A stretch of 64,000 bases of DNA, from assembly GCA_943840615.1 (NCBI GenBank), contig CALSVI010000010.1, positions 1 through 64,000 of the forward strand, given 5' to 3'. The translations under genes and the position numbers were made by a program. A model generated the notes under the pieces. It was not told the origin of the DNA. It worked only from the letters and a program-made list of their open reading frames with translations, and ran no database searches. The DNA comes from an uncultured Luminiphilus sp. (lineage in GTDB: Bacteria; Pseudomonadota; Gammaproteobacteria; Pseudomonadales; Halieaceae). Positions within the stretch are counted from its first letter, which is position 1; each line of letters starts with the position of its first letter. Below, piece by piece: positions 49,149 to 58,893 of the stretch.

Positions 49149-50330
49149 TTAACGCTTCCAGGCACCAAAGCCGTACCAGCGAGTACCCTTTGGATCCATG
49201 CGTCCTGTGAGCGTGTCAAACGTATTGCCATCCTCGATCGCTTCACCAAAGGCCTCTTCACCAATGAAGGTATAGCGCGGCATGGTTGCCTCAACAAACT
49301 GATCAGCACTGAATCCGGCGTCTATCAGCAGCTGCTGGTAATCCTGTCGTCTGAACGTGCCGTAGTAGGGCTCGTTGTTGTAATAGGTGTCCCAGTTCAT
49401 GCAGAAATTTTCGTAATTCGGCATGGCGTTCATCGGGGGCAACTCCATCTGCCAGAGAATGCCACCAGGCTTGAGCACCCGGAAGGCCTCTTTCAGGTAC
49501 TGGTGAAGGTGCTTGAGCGGCAGCTCGTGCATAAACATCGATGAGAAAACCACATCAAACTGTTCGTCACCGAATGCCATTGACGTCGCGTCCATCTGCT
49601 TGAAGTGTGCGGCGACACCCATCGACTCGGCTCGGGCATGGGCATATCGCAACACCGGCGCTGCGACATCGATTGCGGTAATCTCAGCATCGGGATAGGT
49701 CTCGGCCCAAGGCAATGTGTTATGACCAATAGTGCATCCGCAATCCAGAATCGACGCGGGCGTAAAGTCCGGGAACTTCAAGCGAAGATAATTCGACAGG
49801 GTCGACCCTATATCGTTGTGCTGCTTGCCGAATTGACCAAAAGCAAATACGTCGATCGAATTATCGTAGACCGCACCGGCAGAGACATCGGCCTCGGCAT
49901 GCTCGACATGGTAGCTACCGGGCGAAAGATGGACGTCTATCCCGGTCACACTCTTTGGCAGCTGCAGGGACGGATCTAGCCTCAAGGTGCCGGTTTTAGC
50001 TGGCTGTGCAGCCTTTTCATTGAGCATTTCCAACTCACGATCCACCGCATCGCTCACCACATCAAAGACCATTTCCTGAGCGGCGGTTCGCACACTGCTA
50101 TACGCCTTGAAAGGAAACTCGACCTTCATCGCCTCGTGGATTGCCTCGGGGGTTTCCAGCGGCGCTCCTGACTTCGCGTGCTCCGGCCCAACCGTGCCCT
50201 CGAAATGTTGACGTAACTCGCCGGCCATGCGCTGCAACACGTGGGAGCGGAGCGTGGCAACAAAGGCACGTCGCGAACGATCCCCTTGGGTGAGTGTTAC
50301 CGCCATTTCATGATCGTGTGATCGATTCAT
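49149..50330 (-). CDS. SAM-dependent class I methyltransferase
   Basis: About 393 residues. The first 180 have no recognised domain. The C-terminal half is a methyltransferase: motif I SILDCGCTIGHNTLPWAE, then ITAIDVAAPVLRYAHARAESMGVAAHFKQMDATSMAFGDEQFDVVFSSMFMHELPLKHLHQYLKEAFRVLKPGGILW. The motif I sequence is DCGCxIG instead of the usual DxGxGxG. A C-terminal extension includes a WYGFGAWKR end. The start at 50330 (MNRSHDHEMAV) or 50342. It is the first gene of the operon and divergent from the REDY-like gene. Confidence 0.85.
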   Translation of the reverse strand: MNRSHDHEMAVTLTQGDRSRRAFVATLRSHVLQRMAGELRQHFEGTVGPEHAKSGAPLETPEAIHEAMKVEFPFKAYSSVRTAAQEMVFDVVSDAVDRELEMLNEKAAQPAKTGTLRLDPSLQLPKSVTGIDVHLSPGSYHVEHAEADVSAGAVYDNSIDVFAFGQFGKQHNDIGSTLSNYLRLKFPDFTPASILDCGCTIGHNTLPWAETYPDAEITAIDVAAPVLRYAHARAESMGVAAHFKQMDATSMAFGDEQFDVVFSSMFMHELPLKHLHQYLKEAFRVLKPGGILWQMELPPMNAMPNYENFCMNWDTYYNNEPYYGTFRRQDYQQLLIDAGFSADQFVEATMPRYTFIGEEAFGEAIEDGNTFDTLTGRMDPKGTRWYGFGAWKR

Positions 50331-50400
50331 ATCAGATCCCAACGCGTTCAGATTATAGGTTTGATGATATGTTTAAGTATCAGGGGTAAGCAAGGCTGAT

Positions 50401-50456
50401 CCATTGGAAATGGTTCATGCCCGCCGCCGTGCTCACAGCGATTGCGCGATGCATCG
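50401..50456. promoter_or_regulatory. Palindromes in the shared control region of the methyltransferase and REDY-like operons
   Basis: The 148 bp between the two divergent starts hold two perfect short palindromes: CCATT-GGA-AATGG (50401-50413) and CGATGCATCG (50447-50456). Either could be an operator for a dimeric regulator serving both directions. The rightward gene has a good ribosome site (TAAGGAG at 50478-50484). No regulator gene lies beside them. Confidence 0.3.
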
Positions 50457-50490
50457 GCAGCAACCCATGAATTCATAATAAGGAGTCACC

Positions 50491-50802
50491 ATGACCACAA
50501 TTGTTGTTTTGTTTAATCTTAAGGACGGTGTTGACCACAATGAATATGAGCAATGGGCACGCAACGTTGATATTCCAAGCGTCCGGCGCCTCGAGGGCTG
50601 TAGCGGTTTCGAAGTCCTCCGTAGCGAGGGGCTGCTGGGCGGCTCAACAGAAACGCCCTACGCGTATGTAGAGCTCATTCGTGTCGATGAGATGACTGAC
50701 TTCACCACCGCTGTCAGCGCTCCGGCAGCGCAGGAAGTCGCGGCACAGTTCAGAGAATTTGCTGAAGGCGCAATATTCATGGTGACAGAGTCCATCGAAT
50801 GA
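50491..50802 (+). CDS. REDY-like/EthD-like small dimeric barrel protein
   Basis: A 103-residue ferredoxin-like alpha/beta barrel protein. TTIVVLFNLKDGVDHNEYEQWARNVDIPSVRRLEGCSGFEVLRSEG and the YVELIRVDEMTDFTTAVSAPAAQEVAAQFREFAEG strand-helix pattern resemble HapK/RedY proteins that serve prodigiosin-type and polyketide pathways. A role as a small enzyme or ligand-binding protein of the following pathway is likely but unspecified. Its TGA overlaps the SDR start (ATGA at 50799-50802). Confidence 0.7.
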   Translation: MTTIVVLFNLKDGVDHNEYEQWARNVDIPSVRRLEGCSGFEVLRSEGLLGGSTETPYAYVELIRVDEMTDFTTAVSAPAAQEVAAQFREFAEGAIFMVTESIE

Positions 50803-51609
50803 AAGGCCTTGAGGGCAAAGTGGCGCTGTGTAGCGGCGCCGGCCGCGAAGGCGGGCTCGGACATGGCATTCTTGCAGCGCCTTGGTGAAGCGGGCTGTTT
50901 ACTGGTGGTATCCGACCTCGAGACCATCATGACCGCGGGCAATACGTGCAGCGCCGACGCCAATTCCGTCGTCCGTGACTTGATAGGCCAGGGGTATAAC
51001 GCCATCGGAATATCGTGCAACGTTTCAGAAGAAGACTCGGTTACGAAGACCGTTGACGAGGTGGTGGCGCGACTGGGTCGTCTCGACATTGTCATTAACA
51101 ATGCGGCGATCGGTGACATTATCAAGCCCTTACCAGAACTCAGTCTTGAGGAGTGGCAGCGGGTGATCACGGTGAACTTGACCGGCGCGTTTCTGCTCAG
51201 CCGCGAGGCGGCGAGAGTAATGGGTGAGGGTGGCAGCATTATTAATATTGCCAGTCAGGCGGCCAAAACCGGATTCCGACAGATGGCTCCCTATGTCTCA
51301 TCGAAGCACGGCATGATCGGGCTTACACGCACGTCAGCGATTGATCTGGCGCCTCAGGGCATTCGCGTCAACGCAGTCTGTCCGAACCATGTGACAACCA
51401 CCATGGGTAAAGCACAGAGCGAATATTTTTCCTCATTAAGGGGGTTGGACCCTGAGACCTATCGCGCTCAAATCGCGGAGCGGGTCCCATTGGGCCGGGT
51501 CGGCACGCCTCAAGATACCGCCTCGGCTGTCGCATTTTTGGCCTCTGATGAGGCCTCATTTATCACCGGCGAGGCGCTCAATGTCAGTGGCGGGGAAGAG
51601 ACGCACTGA
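50799..51609 (+). CDS. SDR-family NAD(P)-dependent dehydrogenase, with an apparent frameshift
   Basis: A short-chain dehydrogenase of about 269 residues. It begins MKGLEGKVALCSGAGREGGLGHGI, shifts frame near 50868-50875, and continues LQRLGEAGCLLVVSDLE. It then has the NNAAIGDI region, the catalytic IINIASQAAKTGFRQMAPYVSSKHG (Ser and Tyr-x3-Lys), and the ending GRVGTPQDTASAVAFLASDEASFITGEALNVSGG. The total span is a multiple of three plus one, as expected for one extra base. An internal ATG at 50809 gives a nonsense N-terminus and is not the true start. Substrate unknown. Confidence 0.85.
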
Positions 51610-51674
51610 ATGCTGGCATTTGAATCGATATTGGACAGCACAACACCGGCAATACGGCTACTAGGGAATACCCA

Positions 51675-53223
51675 ATGAATGGCGCAGAGTCACTGATTAA
51701 TGCACTCGCGGAGCATGGTGTAGAGGCCTGCTTTGCTAACCCAGGCACCTCAGAGATGCAGTTGGTTGCAGCACTGGACAAACAGCCCGGCATACGAGCA
51801 GTGCTCTGTCTGTTCGAAGGCGTGGTCACGGGGGCTGCCGATGGCTATGGGCGGATGGCCGACAAGCCTGCTCTCACCCTGCTCCACCTTGGGCCCGGCT
51901 TTGCCAATGGCATTGCCAACCTGCACAACGCCCAGCGAGCCCGGTCGCCCATCCTCAACATGGTGGGCGATCACGCCACCGAGCACCTAAAGCACGATGC
52001 ACCACTCACCAGTGATATTGAGGGGCTCGCAACGCCGGTATCTCGCACCTTTGCGGTGTCGAAGAGCGCCGACCAGCTGGCCCAAACAGGATTGGATGCG
52101 CTGGCCGCGAGCCTTCACTACCCGGGCAGCATCAGTACGTTTGTTGTCCCCGCCGATCACGCCTGGACCGACATTGCGTCGCCCTCAGTTCAGTTGCCCG
52201 AGACACAGACCGTATCGGTAGCGGATGCCACGATTATGGAGATCGGCGACCAGCTGAAGGCAGCCGATAACAGCTGCCTTTTTCTCGGCGGGCACGCACT
52301 GCGCGCCGAGGCGCTTCATCAAGCCGGCCGGATCGCCGCCGCTACCGGCTGTCGCTTGGTCTCTGAGACATTTTTTGCCCGCCAGGCGCGGGGTGTCGGT
52401 CGCGTTCCCACCGAACGCCTCGCCTATTTTGGTGAAGCGGCTATCGAACAGCTAGCGGGTATCGACCTGATGGTGCTCATCGGTGCCAAAGCCCCCGTTT
52501 CCTTCTTTGCCTATCCCGATAAGCCCAGCGTGCTGTCTCCACCGTCTGCCACCGAACTGACGTTAGCTGATGCAGAAAGCGATGCACTGGATGCGCTCAC
52601 CCGGCTGGCAGATCATTTGGGCGCTCAGGATCATCCCGATGTCATCAGCGAGTCGGCACAATACCCGTTGGGAGAGGGCCGCATCGACGCCAGCGAGCTG
52701 GGGAAAGTGATTGCCAATCGCTTGCCCGAAAACGCGATTGTTTGTGACGAGGGTGCCACCAATGGTCTGGGGCGCCTTTCTCCTGACCGCCAACGCAGCG
52801 CCCCATGACTGGCTGACACTCACGGGTGGCGCGATCGGTCAGGGCTTACCGCTGGCCCTCGGCGCCGCTATCGCCTGCCCCGAGCAGAAAGTGATTGCCT
52901 TGGAGGCGGATGGATCCGGCATGTACACGGTGCAGGCCTTGTGGACCATGGTGCGCGAACAGCTCGACATCACCGTCGTGCTCCTCAACAATCGGTCCTA
53001 TGCCATTCTGAATATCGAATTGAGCCGGGTGGGTGTCGAAGCACCGGGACCTACTGCACTATCGTTATTGGACCTCAGTAATCCTGATCTCGAGTGGACG
53101 GACATTGCCACCGGGATGGGGATGCGAGCGCTCAAAGTGGACACCGTGAGCGGCCTTGATCAGGCCATGACAGAGGCGATGGCAACGACCGGGCCGTTAC
53201 TGATTGAGGTGCTGCTCCTATAG
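51675..53223 (+). CDS. Thiamine-diphosphate enzyme of the acetolactate synthase/benzoylformate decarboxylase family, with an apparent frameshift
   Basis: About 515 residues. The N-terminal domain has AEHGVEACFANPGTSEMQLV and the catalytic Glu in LFEGVVTGAADGYGRM. The frame changes at a GGGG run near 52769-52772, and homology continues with AFLLTANAAPHDWLTLTGGAIGQGLPLALGAA and the ThDP/Mg motif EADGSGMYTVQALWTMVREQLDITVVLLNN. The span is a multiple of three plus one. These enzymes decarboxylate 2-oxo acids or join them; the reaction here is not fixed. It follows the SDR by 65 bp and is likely in the same operon. Confidence 0.86.
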
Positions 53224-53247
53224 GCCACTGCCGTCGGGATGCGATAG

Positions 53248-53270
53248 AAAAGGGGCGCCGCGATCGCCCC
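53248..53270 (-). terminator. Rho-independent terminator after the fadB-like gene
   Basis: On the minus strand GGGGCG-ATCGCGG-CGCCCC is followed by TTTT, 45 bp beyond the stop of the fadB-like gene. The stem is short but GC-rich, and the T-run lies on the correct side for leftward transcription. It also sits between the two convergent operons. Confidence 0.65.
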
Positions 53271-53314
53271 ACTCTGAGCAACACCGATTTTGCGACGGCG
53301 CTTGTCCGCTAGAA

Positions 53315-55463
53315 CTAGGCGAATACCTCGCCGGCAGCGATTTTCTCGCCAACGATGCCCGGCGCCTCGAATCGATCACCGTATTGGCTCGCCAGCTCGG
53401 CGCACCGTGTACTGAAACGCTCCAGCCCGTAGGTATTGACGAACTGAATCAGGCCGCCGGTCCAAGCTGGCGCACCAATACCCATGATCGAACCAATATT
53501 GCCATCAGCCACCGTGCGCAGCACGTTGGTTTCCAAACACTTCAGCGCCTCGATCACCTGCCGGAACAATAACCGGTCCTTAATGTCACGCTCTGCGACC
53601 GAAGCGTCGGCGTTGTAGTAGAGATCCACCAGGCCGGGCCAGATTGTTTTGCTGCCGTCCTCACCGTACTCGTAAAACCCGCCACCGTGATGGCGACCCC
53701 CCCGACTGTGCTCGCCTACCATGGTGTCGATCACGTCACGGGTGATGGTGCCATCACCCCAGTTATCCAGCACACCCATTTCAGACCAGGTCACCCAGGC
53801 CTTGCGCGACAGCTCGAGGCTCACCTCGTCGTAGACCATCAGCGGCCCAACGGGCATGCCAATCGCCTTACCCAGATTATCGATTTGTATCGGGTGAATG
53901 CCCTCGGTCAGCAATCGCACGCCTTCATCAAGGTAGGTTCCAAAGGTGCGCGAAGTGAAGAAGCCCAACGAATCGTTCACCACGATCGGCGTCTTGCGAA
54001 TTTGCTTGGTGTAATCAAACGCTTTAGCCAGAGCGAGATCACTGGTGTGCTCACCCATAATAATTTCAACCAAAGGCATCTTGTCGACGGGCGAAAAGAA
54101 ATGGATGCCGATGAAGTTCTCGGCATTGGCACTGGCTTCAGCTAATTGGGTAATGGGGAGCGTGGAGGTATTAGACCCCCATACGCCGCCCTCCGCCAGG
54201 CAGGGCTCAAGCTCCTTCGTAATCTCGTGCTTAAGCGCCATATTCTCGAACACCGCCTCGATAATCAGGTCGCAGCCTTGCAGATCGCTGCTCTGTGCCG
54301 TCGGCTTAATCAGCGCCAATACCTGCTGTGCCTTCTCTTCGGTCATACGCCCGCGCTCCACGCGCTTCCTGAGCAGCGCTTCGCTGTAGCCCTTACCCTT
54401 CTCCGCGCTCTCTAGGGAGATGTCCTTTAGAACGACCTCGATTCCCGCCATAGCGGAGACGTAGGCAATCCCCTGACCCATCATGCCCGCGCCGAGCACC
54501 CCCACTTTCTTGGTGGTTTGCGGTGCAATATCTTTAGGCCGTGACGCACCACCGTTGATCTGATTGAGGTTGAAGAAGAACGTGTTGATCATGTTCTTCG
54601 CCACCGGCGTCAGGGCCAACTCGGTCAGACCACGACTCTCGATTCGCATAGCAGTATCAAAATCCACGCGCATCGCCGAAACCGCCACATCCAGAATCTT
54701 GATCGGTGCGGGCAACAAGCCGCGGGTCTTTTGGGCAATCATGGCCGACGCCACCGGAAGCATTTGCGCCACCGCGGGATGGTTCGCATTGCCGCCCGGA
54801 ATTTTGTAACCCTTGGTGTCCCAAGGCTGGGTGCACGCTGTTTCGTTTTCCTGATTGTCGGCAATCCACGCTTTAGCACGAGGGATCAGCTCGTCGAGGC
54901 TATCGACTGTCTCATCAATCAACCCCGCCTCTTTCGCCTTCGCCGGCACAACGCGCTTGCCTTCGATCAGATACTCATTCGAGGCCATCAGACCCATGAG
55001 ATAAATCGCTTTGACCACACCGCCGCCCCCGGGCAGCAGACCCAGCGTCACCTCGGGGAAGCCGAGCTGAACGACTTTGTTGTCCCACGCGATGCGGTAA
55101 TGACACGCCAACGCAAGCTCAAGTCCACCGCCTAGGGCCGCACCATTGATGGCCGCGACCACTCGGCTTGCCCAGCTTCTCCATCCGCCGGAATTCGGCC
55201 TTGCTCGCTTGCACTTCGTCGAAAAACATCTCTGCGTTGTCTGGAGTCACCTGGCACAGTGAATTCAGATCGCCCCCCGCGAAAAAAGTTTTCTTTCCCG
55301 AGGCGAGCACAACGCCTGTCAGGCCATCCTCAGCCTCCAGCCGATCAACTGTCTCGCGAAGTGCTGGTAAAAAAGCCGCAGACATTGAGTTAACCGCACC
55401 CTCCATATCCATGGTGACCGTGACGACGCCATTGGCATCTTTATCGTAATCAAATCCACTCAT
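53315..55463 (-). CDS. 3-hydroxyacyl-CoA dehydrogenase/enoyl-CoA hydratase bifunctional protein (FadB/FadJ-like), with an apparent frameshift
   Basis: A trifunctional-type beta-oxidation enzyme of about 715 residues. The crotonase part has ASGKKTFFAGGDLN and, after a break near 55163, VVAAINGAALGGGLELALACHYRIAW and PEVTLGLLPGGGG. The dehydrogenase part has KKVGVLGAGMMGQGIAYVSAMAG, VFENMALKHEI, FIGIHFFSPVDKMPLVEII and GKTPIVVNDSLGFFTSR-like RKTPIVVNDSLGFFTSR. The span is a multiple of three plus one, fitting one extra base between KLGKP and VVAAING. It is downstream of the thiolase (29 bp), together a FadBA-like pair. Confidence 0.92.
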
Positions 55464-55492
55464 ACTGCTTACATTCCCTTTCTCAGCGTCGG

Positions 55493-56701
55493 TCAGACGC
55501 GCTCAATAATCGTTGAGATACCCATGCCGCCGCCGACGCACAGCGAGAGCATGGCGCGCTTCGCGTCACGGCGCTCGAGTTCGTCGAGCACGGTGCTGAC
55601 CAGACAACCTCCGGTCGCGCCCAGTGGGTGGCCCATAGCGATTGCGCCGCCGTTGACGTTGGTCACCTCTGGATCCAGATCCAGATCTTGCATGTAACGC
55701 AGCACCACTGAGGCAAACGCCTCATTGATCTCCCACAGATCGATGTCTGCCGGGCTGAGCCCAGCCTTATCGAGGCACTTTTTGGCAGCCGGTCCGGGCC
55801 CCGTCAGCATAATCACGGGATCGGTCGCCAGTACGGCCGTCGCCAGAATACGTCCCCGGGGCTTGAGGCCCAAATCGTTGCCCGCTTTTTCACTGCCGAC
55901 CATCACCGCACTAGCACCATCGACAATGCCCGACGAGTTGCCGGGCGTGTGGACGTGATCGATCTTGTCCAGCATGTTGTATTTGGCAAGGATCACATCG
56001 TCAAAACCCATGCCACCCGGCATCTCAAATGAGGGTTTCAAGCCAGCGAGCCCCTCGACGGTGGTATTCGGTTTAATAAAATCGTCTCGCTCGAGTATCG
56101 TGACGCCACTGCTGTCTTTGACCGGCACCACCGAGCGATCAAACCAGCCGCTGTCTCGGGCATGAGCGGCGCGCTGCTGTGACGTCACTGCGTATCGGTC
56201 CACGTCTTCTCGGGACCAGCCCGCGAGCGTGGCGATCGTATCGGCGCCAATACCCTGAGGCACAAAACTGGTTTTGACAGCAAATTCAGGATCGCCCGCC
56301 ATGGCGCCACCATTGGAGCCCATGGGTACCCGCGACATCGACTCGACGCCACCGGCCACCACCAGATCTTCCCAACCGGAGGCCACTTTCTGGGCGGCGA
56401 TATTGACCGCCTCCAGGCCAGAGGCACAGAAACGATCGAGCTGAACGCCCGGGACAGACTCGTCCCACTCGGCGTTCTGCACTACCATTTTGGCAACGTC
56501 AGAGCCCTGCTCACCCACCGGCGAAACACAACCCATCACCACATCATCGACGTAACTCGTATCGAGGTCATGGCGTTTCTGGAGTTCGCGTAGGAGGCCA
56601 GCGGCCAGGTCGATGGGCTTGACCTCGTACAGAGTGCCGGTGGACTTACCTTTACTGCGCGGTGTGCGCACCGCGTCATAGATATAGACAGGGTTGGGCA
56701 T
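55493..56701 (-). CDS. Acetyl-CoA C-acyltransferase (thiolase)
   Basis: A 402-residue degradative-type thiolase that completes beta-oxidation with the downstream FadB-like protein. The acyl-accepting Cys is in [14 protein letters not shown], the His in [18 protein letters not shown] and the second Cys in [11 protein letters not shown]. The N-terminal [18 protein letters not shown] is also family-typical. Not enough is visible to choose between FadA and FadI naming. Confidence 0.94.
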   Translation of the reverse strand: MPNPVYIYDAVRTPRSKGKSTGTLYEVKPIDLAAGLLRELQKRHDLDTSYVDDVVMGCVSPVGEQGSDVAKMVVQNAEWDESVPGVQLDRFCASGLEAVNIAAQKVASGWEDLVVAGGVESMSRVPMGSNGGAMAGDPEFAVKTSFVPQGIGADTIATLAGWSREDVDRYAVTSQQRAAHARDSGWFDRSVVPVKDSSGVTILERDDFIKPNTTVEGLAGLKPSFEMPGGMGFDDVILAKYNMLDKIDHVHTPGNSSGIVDGASAVMVGSEKAGNDLGLKPRGRILATAVLATDPVIMLTGPGPAAKKCLDKAGLSPADIDLWEINEAFASVVLRYMQDLDLDPEVTNVNGGAIAMGHPLGATGGCLVSTVLDELERRDAKRAMLSLCVGGGMGISTIIERV

Positions 56702-56987
56702 GGTTCGCTACCTGTAGTGGAGTGGTTAAAGAAAACGGGGCGCATATGATGCGATATCGGCAATGTTTATGCCATAACTTTCCACACATTGGCGGCCTGC
56801 GGTTCGTCCTCATTGGCGTTCAGCGATCGATATGATCTTGGAATGAAAAGGACGTGCCCTACTCCCAGCAAGGCGCCGTCAGTCGCCTACACTTGACGGT
56901 ATCGCCTAGAGGCGGTGCCATCAGCAGCCGTGATTATGATCGATCAACCCGCCACTAACCCCGGTGCACATACTCCAATGCTGGCCT

Positions 56988-57982
56988 ATGACCTCCACTG
57001 ACCACACTATTTTGAGTTGCCTGCTGCAATCGCTCCAAGACGGTGAACAGACCGTGGCTGGTGACGGTGGTCGGCCGCTATCGGCTCATCGCCCCGCCCG
57101 GTGGGCTCGCTGGTTGCCTTTCGTGCCGACGGCTCTCAGGTCGGCAGTGTGTCAGGAGGGTGCGTTGAGGAAGACCTGATCAACCGATTGCTGGCGGGAG
57201 AATTTAATGGACCTCAGCTGCATCTCACCGAGTATGGGGTCAGCGCTGCAGACAACGAAAAGTGGGGGCTGCCCTGTGGCGGCAGACTGGTGCTGGCCAT
57301 TCAACAGCTCGATGTCAAAGACGTGAATTGGGTTTCTGAAGCCAAGCAAAGCATGGCCGACCGACACACACTGAAACGCAGGGTCGATCTGACTAGCGGT
57401 GAGACCCTTCTTGAGCGCACCGAGCGCTTCACGGCACTGGAAAGAGATGACACCACTCTGCGCCACTGCTTTGGTCCGCGACACCGGCTGTTAATGGTCG
57501 GCGCCGGGCAGTTGGCGGCCAGCCTCAGTACGCTTGCCTTGGCCATGGACTACGAAGTGCTGCTTGCCGACTCCCGGGAATGGGCACTCGAGCAATGGCA
57601 AGGACCAGAAGTGCAGAAAATACTGGGCTTGCCTGACGACGTCGTGCGTGAATACGGAAATGACGAGCACTGTGCGGTGATTACCCTCAGCCATGATCCT
57701 CGCGTTGATGACATGGCGTTAATGGAAGCGTTAGAGTCAGACGCCTGGTACGTGGGCGCTTTAGGCTCAATCCGCACGACGGAAAAACGCATTGAGCGCT
57801 TATCGAAATTAGGGATCGGAGAGAACGCCATTGCCCGACTGCACGCGCCCGTCGGGCTCTCGATTGGCTCTAAAACTGCAATGGAAATCGCCGTATCAAT
57901 CATGGCGCAGCTGACACAGCAGCGTCGTGAGCGCGATCAAAACGGCAGTTCGAGGAGATCACGATGGATAGCAGCGGTCTGA
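56988..57982 (+). CDS. XdhC/CoxI-family molybdenum-cofactor maturation protein, with two apparent frameshifts
   Basis: About 330 residues. The start MTSTDHTILSCLLQSLQDGEQTV is in one frame, LVTVVGR (57058-57078) in the next and GSSPRPVGSLVAFRADGSQVGSVSGGCVEEDL in the third, so two extra bases near 57054-57060 and 57079-57084 explain the pattern. The span is a multiple of three plus two. The C-terminal Rossmann domain has LLMVGAGQLAASLSTLALAMDYEVLLADSR. XdhC-type proteins insert sulfurated Mo cofactor into xanthine-dehydrogenase-type enzymes, and such an enzyme lies two genes away. It overlaps the hydroxylase gene by 19 bp. Confidence 0.85.
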
Positions 57983-58878
57983 TGGATCAAACACTGGCGC
58001 TCCTTAAAGATGACTGGGTCATTTTTGCGCTGCCCTTATTCCTGACCGCTTTGCTGATCGAATGGGTCGTTGCCTGGCGTAAATCGCTGGCGCTGTATGA
58101 GCGGCGGGACTTTATGGCTTCGATGGGCGTCATGTTGCTGACTGTGGTGATCGACGTGTTACCCAAGCTTGGCGGAGTACTGCTGATGTTTGTGTGTTGG
58201 GAGGCCTCGCCACTCAAAGAGGTGGTGAGCCGCGCTCCGGCCTGGTGGATTATCCTCTTCTTCCTCGACGACTTGACCTACTACAGCTTTCACCGCGCCA
58301 ACCATGAAATCCGTTTTCTCTGGGCAGGGCATGTGTCGCACCACAACTCTCAGTATTACAACTACGGCACGGCCCTTCGTCAGGGCGTGGGCGAACGGGT
58401 CTTGAAGTATCTGTTCTGGTGCCCGCTGGCGTTGCTGGGCTTTGACCCGGTGATGATCGTGACCATGATGAGCGTCAGCCTGATCTATCAGTTCTGGCTG
58501 CACACCGAGACCATTGATCGCATGCCCAGCTGGTTTGAATGGCTCTTCAACAGCCCCTCGCATCACCGTGTGCACCACGCCTCCAACGTGCGGTATCTCG
58601 ATCGCAATCACGCCGGCGTACTCATTATCTGGGACCGACTTTTTGGCACATTCAGCCAGGAAGTGGCGTCGGAGCCGGTCCGATACGGTCTGACCCAAAA
58701 TATTGATAGCTTCCATCCGGTGAAGGTGTCGTTTGGCGAGTATGCGCAGTTGTGGCGTGATATCCGCCTGACAGCAAACTGGACAGACTTCCTTCGCTAT
58801 CTGTTTTTGGCTCCGGGTTGGCGCCACGACGGGGAAGACAAGCGCTCAAACACTTTGCGGCGCCTCGCCGGCCAGTGA
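57964..58878 (+). CDS. Fatty acid hydroxylase/sterol desaturase superfamily membrane protein
   Basis: A 304-residue membrane diiron enzyme. It has several hydrophobic segments (VIFALPLFLTALLIEWVVAW; MASMGVMLLTVVIDVLPKLGGVLLMFV) and the histidine boxes HRANH, HVSHH and HHRVHH. These proteins hydroxylate or desaturate sterols, fatty acids or carotenoids with oxygen. The start overlaps the end of the XdhC gene, so the two are co-transcribed. It is convergent with the Mo-hydroxylase gene (15-bp gap). Confidence 0.9.
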   Translation: MDSSGLMDQTLALLKDDWVIFALPLFLTALLIEWVVAWRKSLALYERRDFMASMGVMLLTVVIDVLPKLGGVLLMFVCWEASPLKEVVSRAPAWWIILFFLDDLTYYSFHRANHEIRFLWAGHVSHHNSQYYNYGTALRQGVGERVLKYLFWCPLALLGFDPVMIVTMMSVSLIYQFWLHTETIDRMPSWFEWLFNSPSHHRVHHASNVRYLDRNHAGVLIIWDRLFGTFSQEVASEPVRYGLTQNIDSFHPVKVSFGEYAQLWRDIRLTANWTDFLRYLFLAPGWRHDGEDKRSNTLRRLAGQ

Positions 58879-58893
58879 CGCGTGCAGTCTCTG

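Noticed and set aside
58159-58827. 222-residue open frame opposite the fatty acid hydroxylase
   Set aside because: The forward strand has all three histidine boxes and membrane segments; the reverse frame has none of the features of a protein family.
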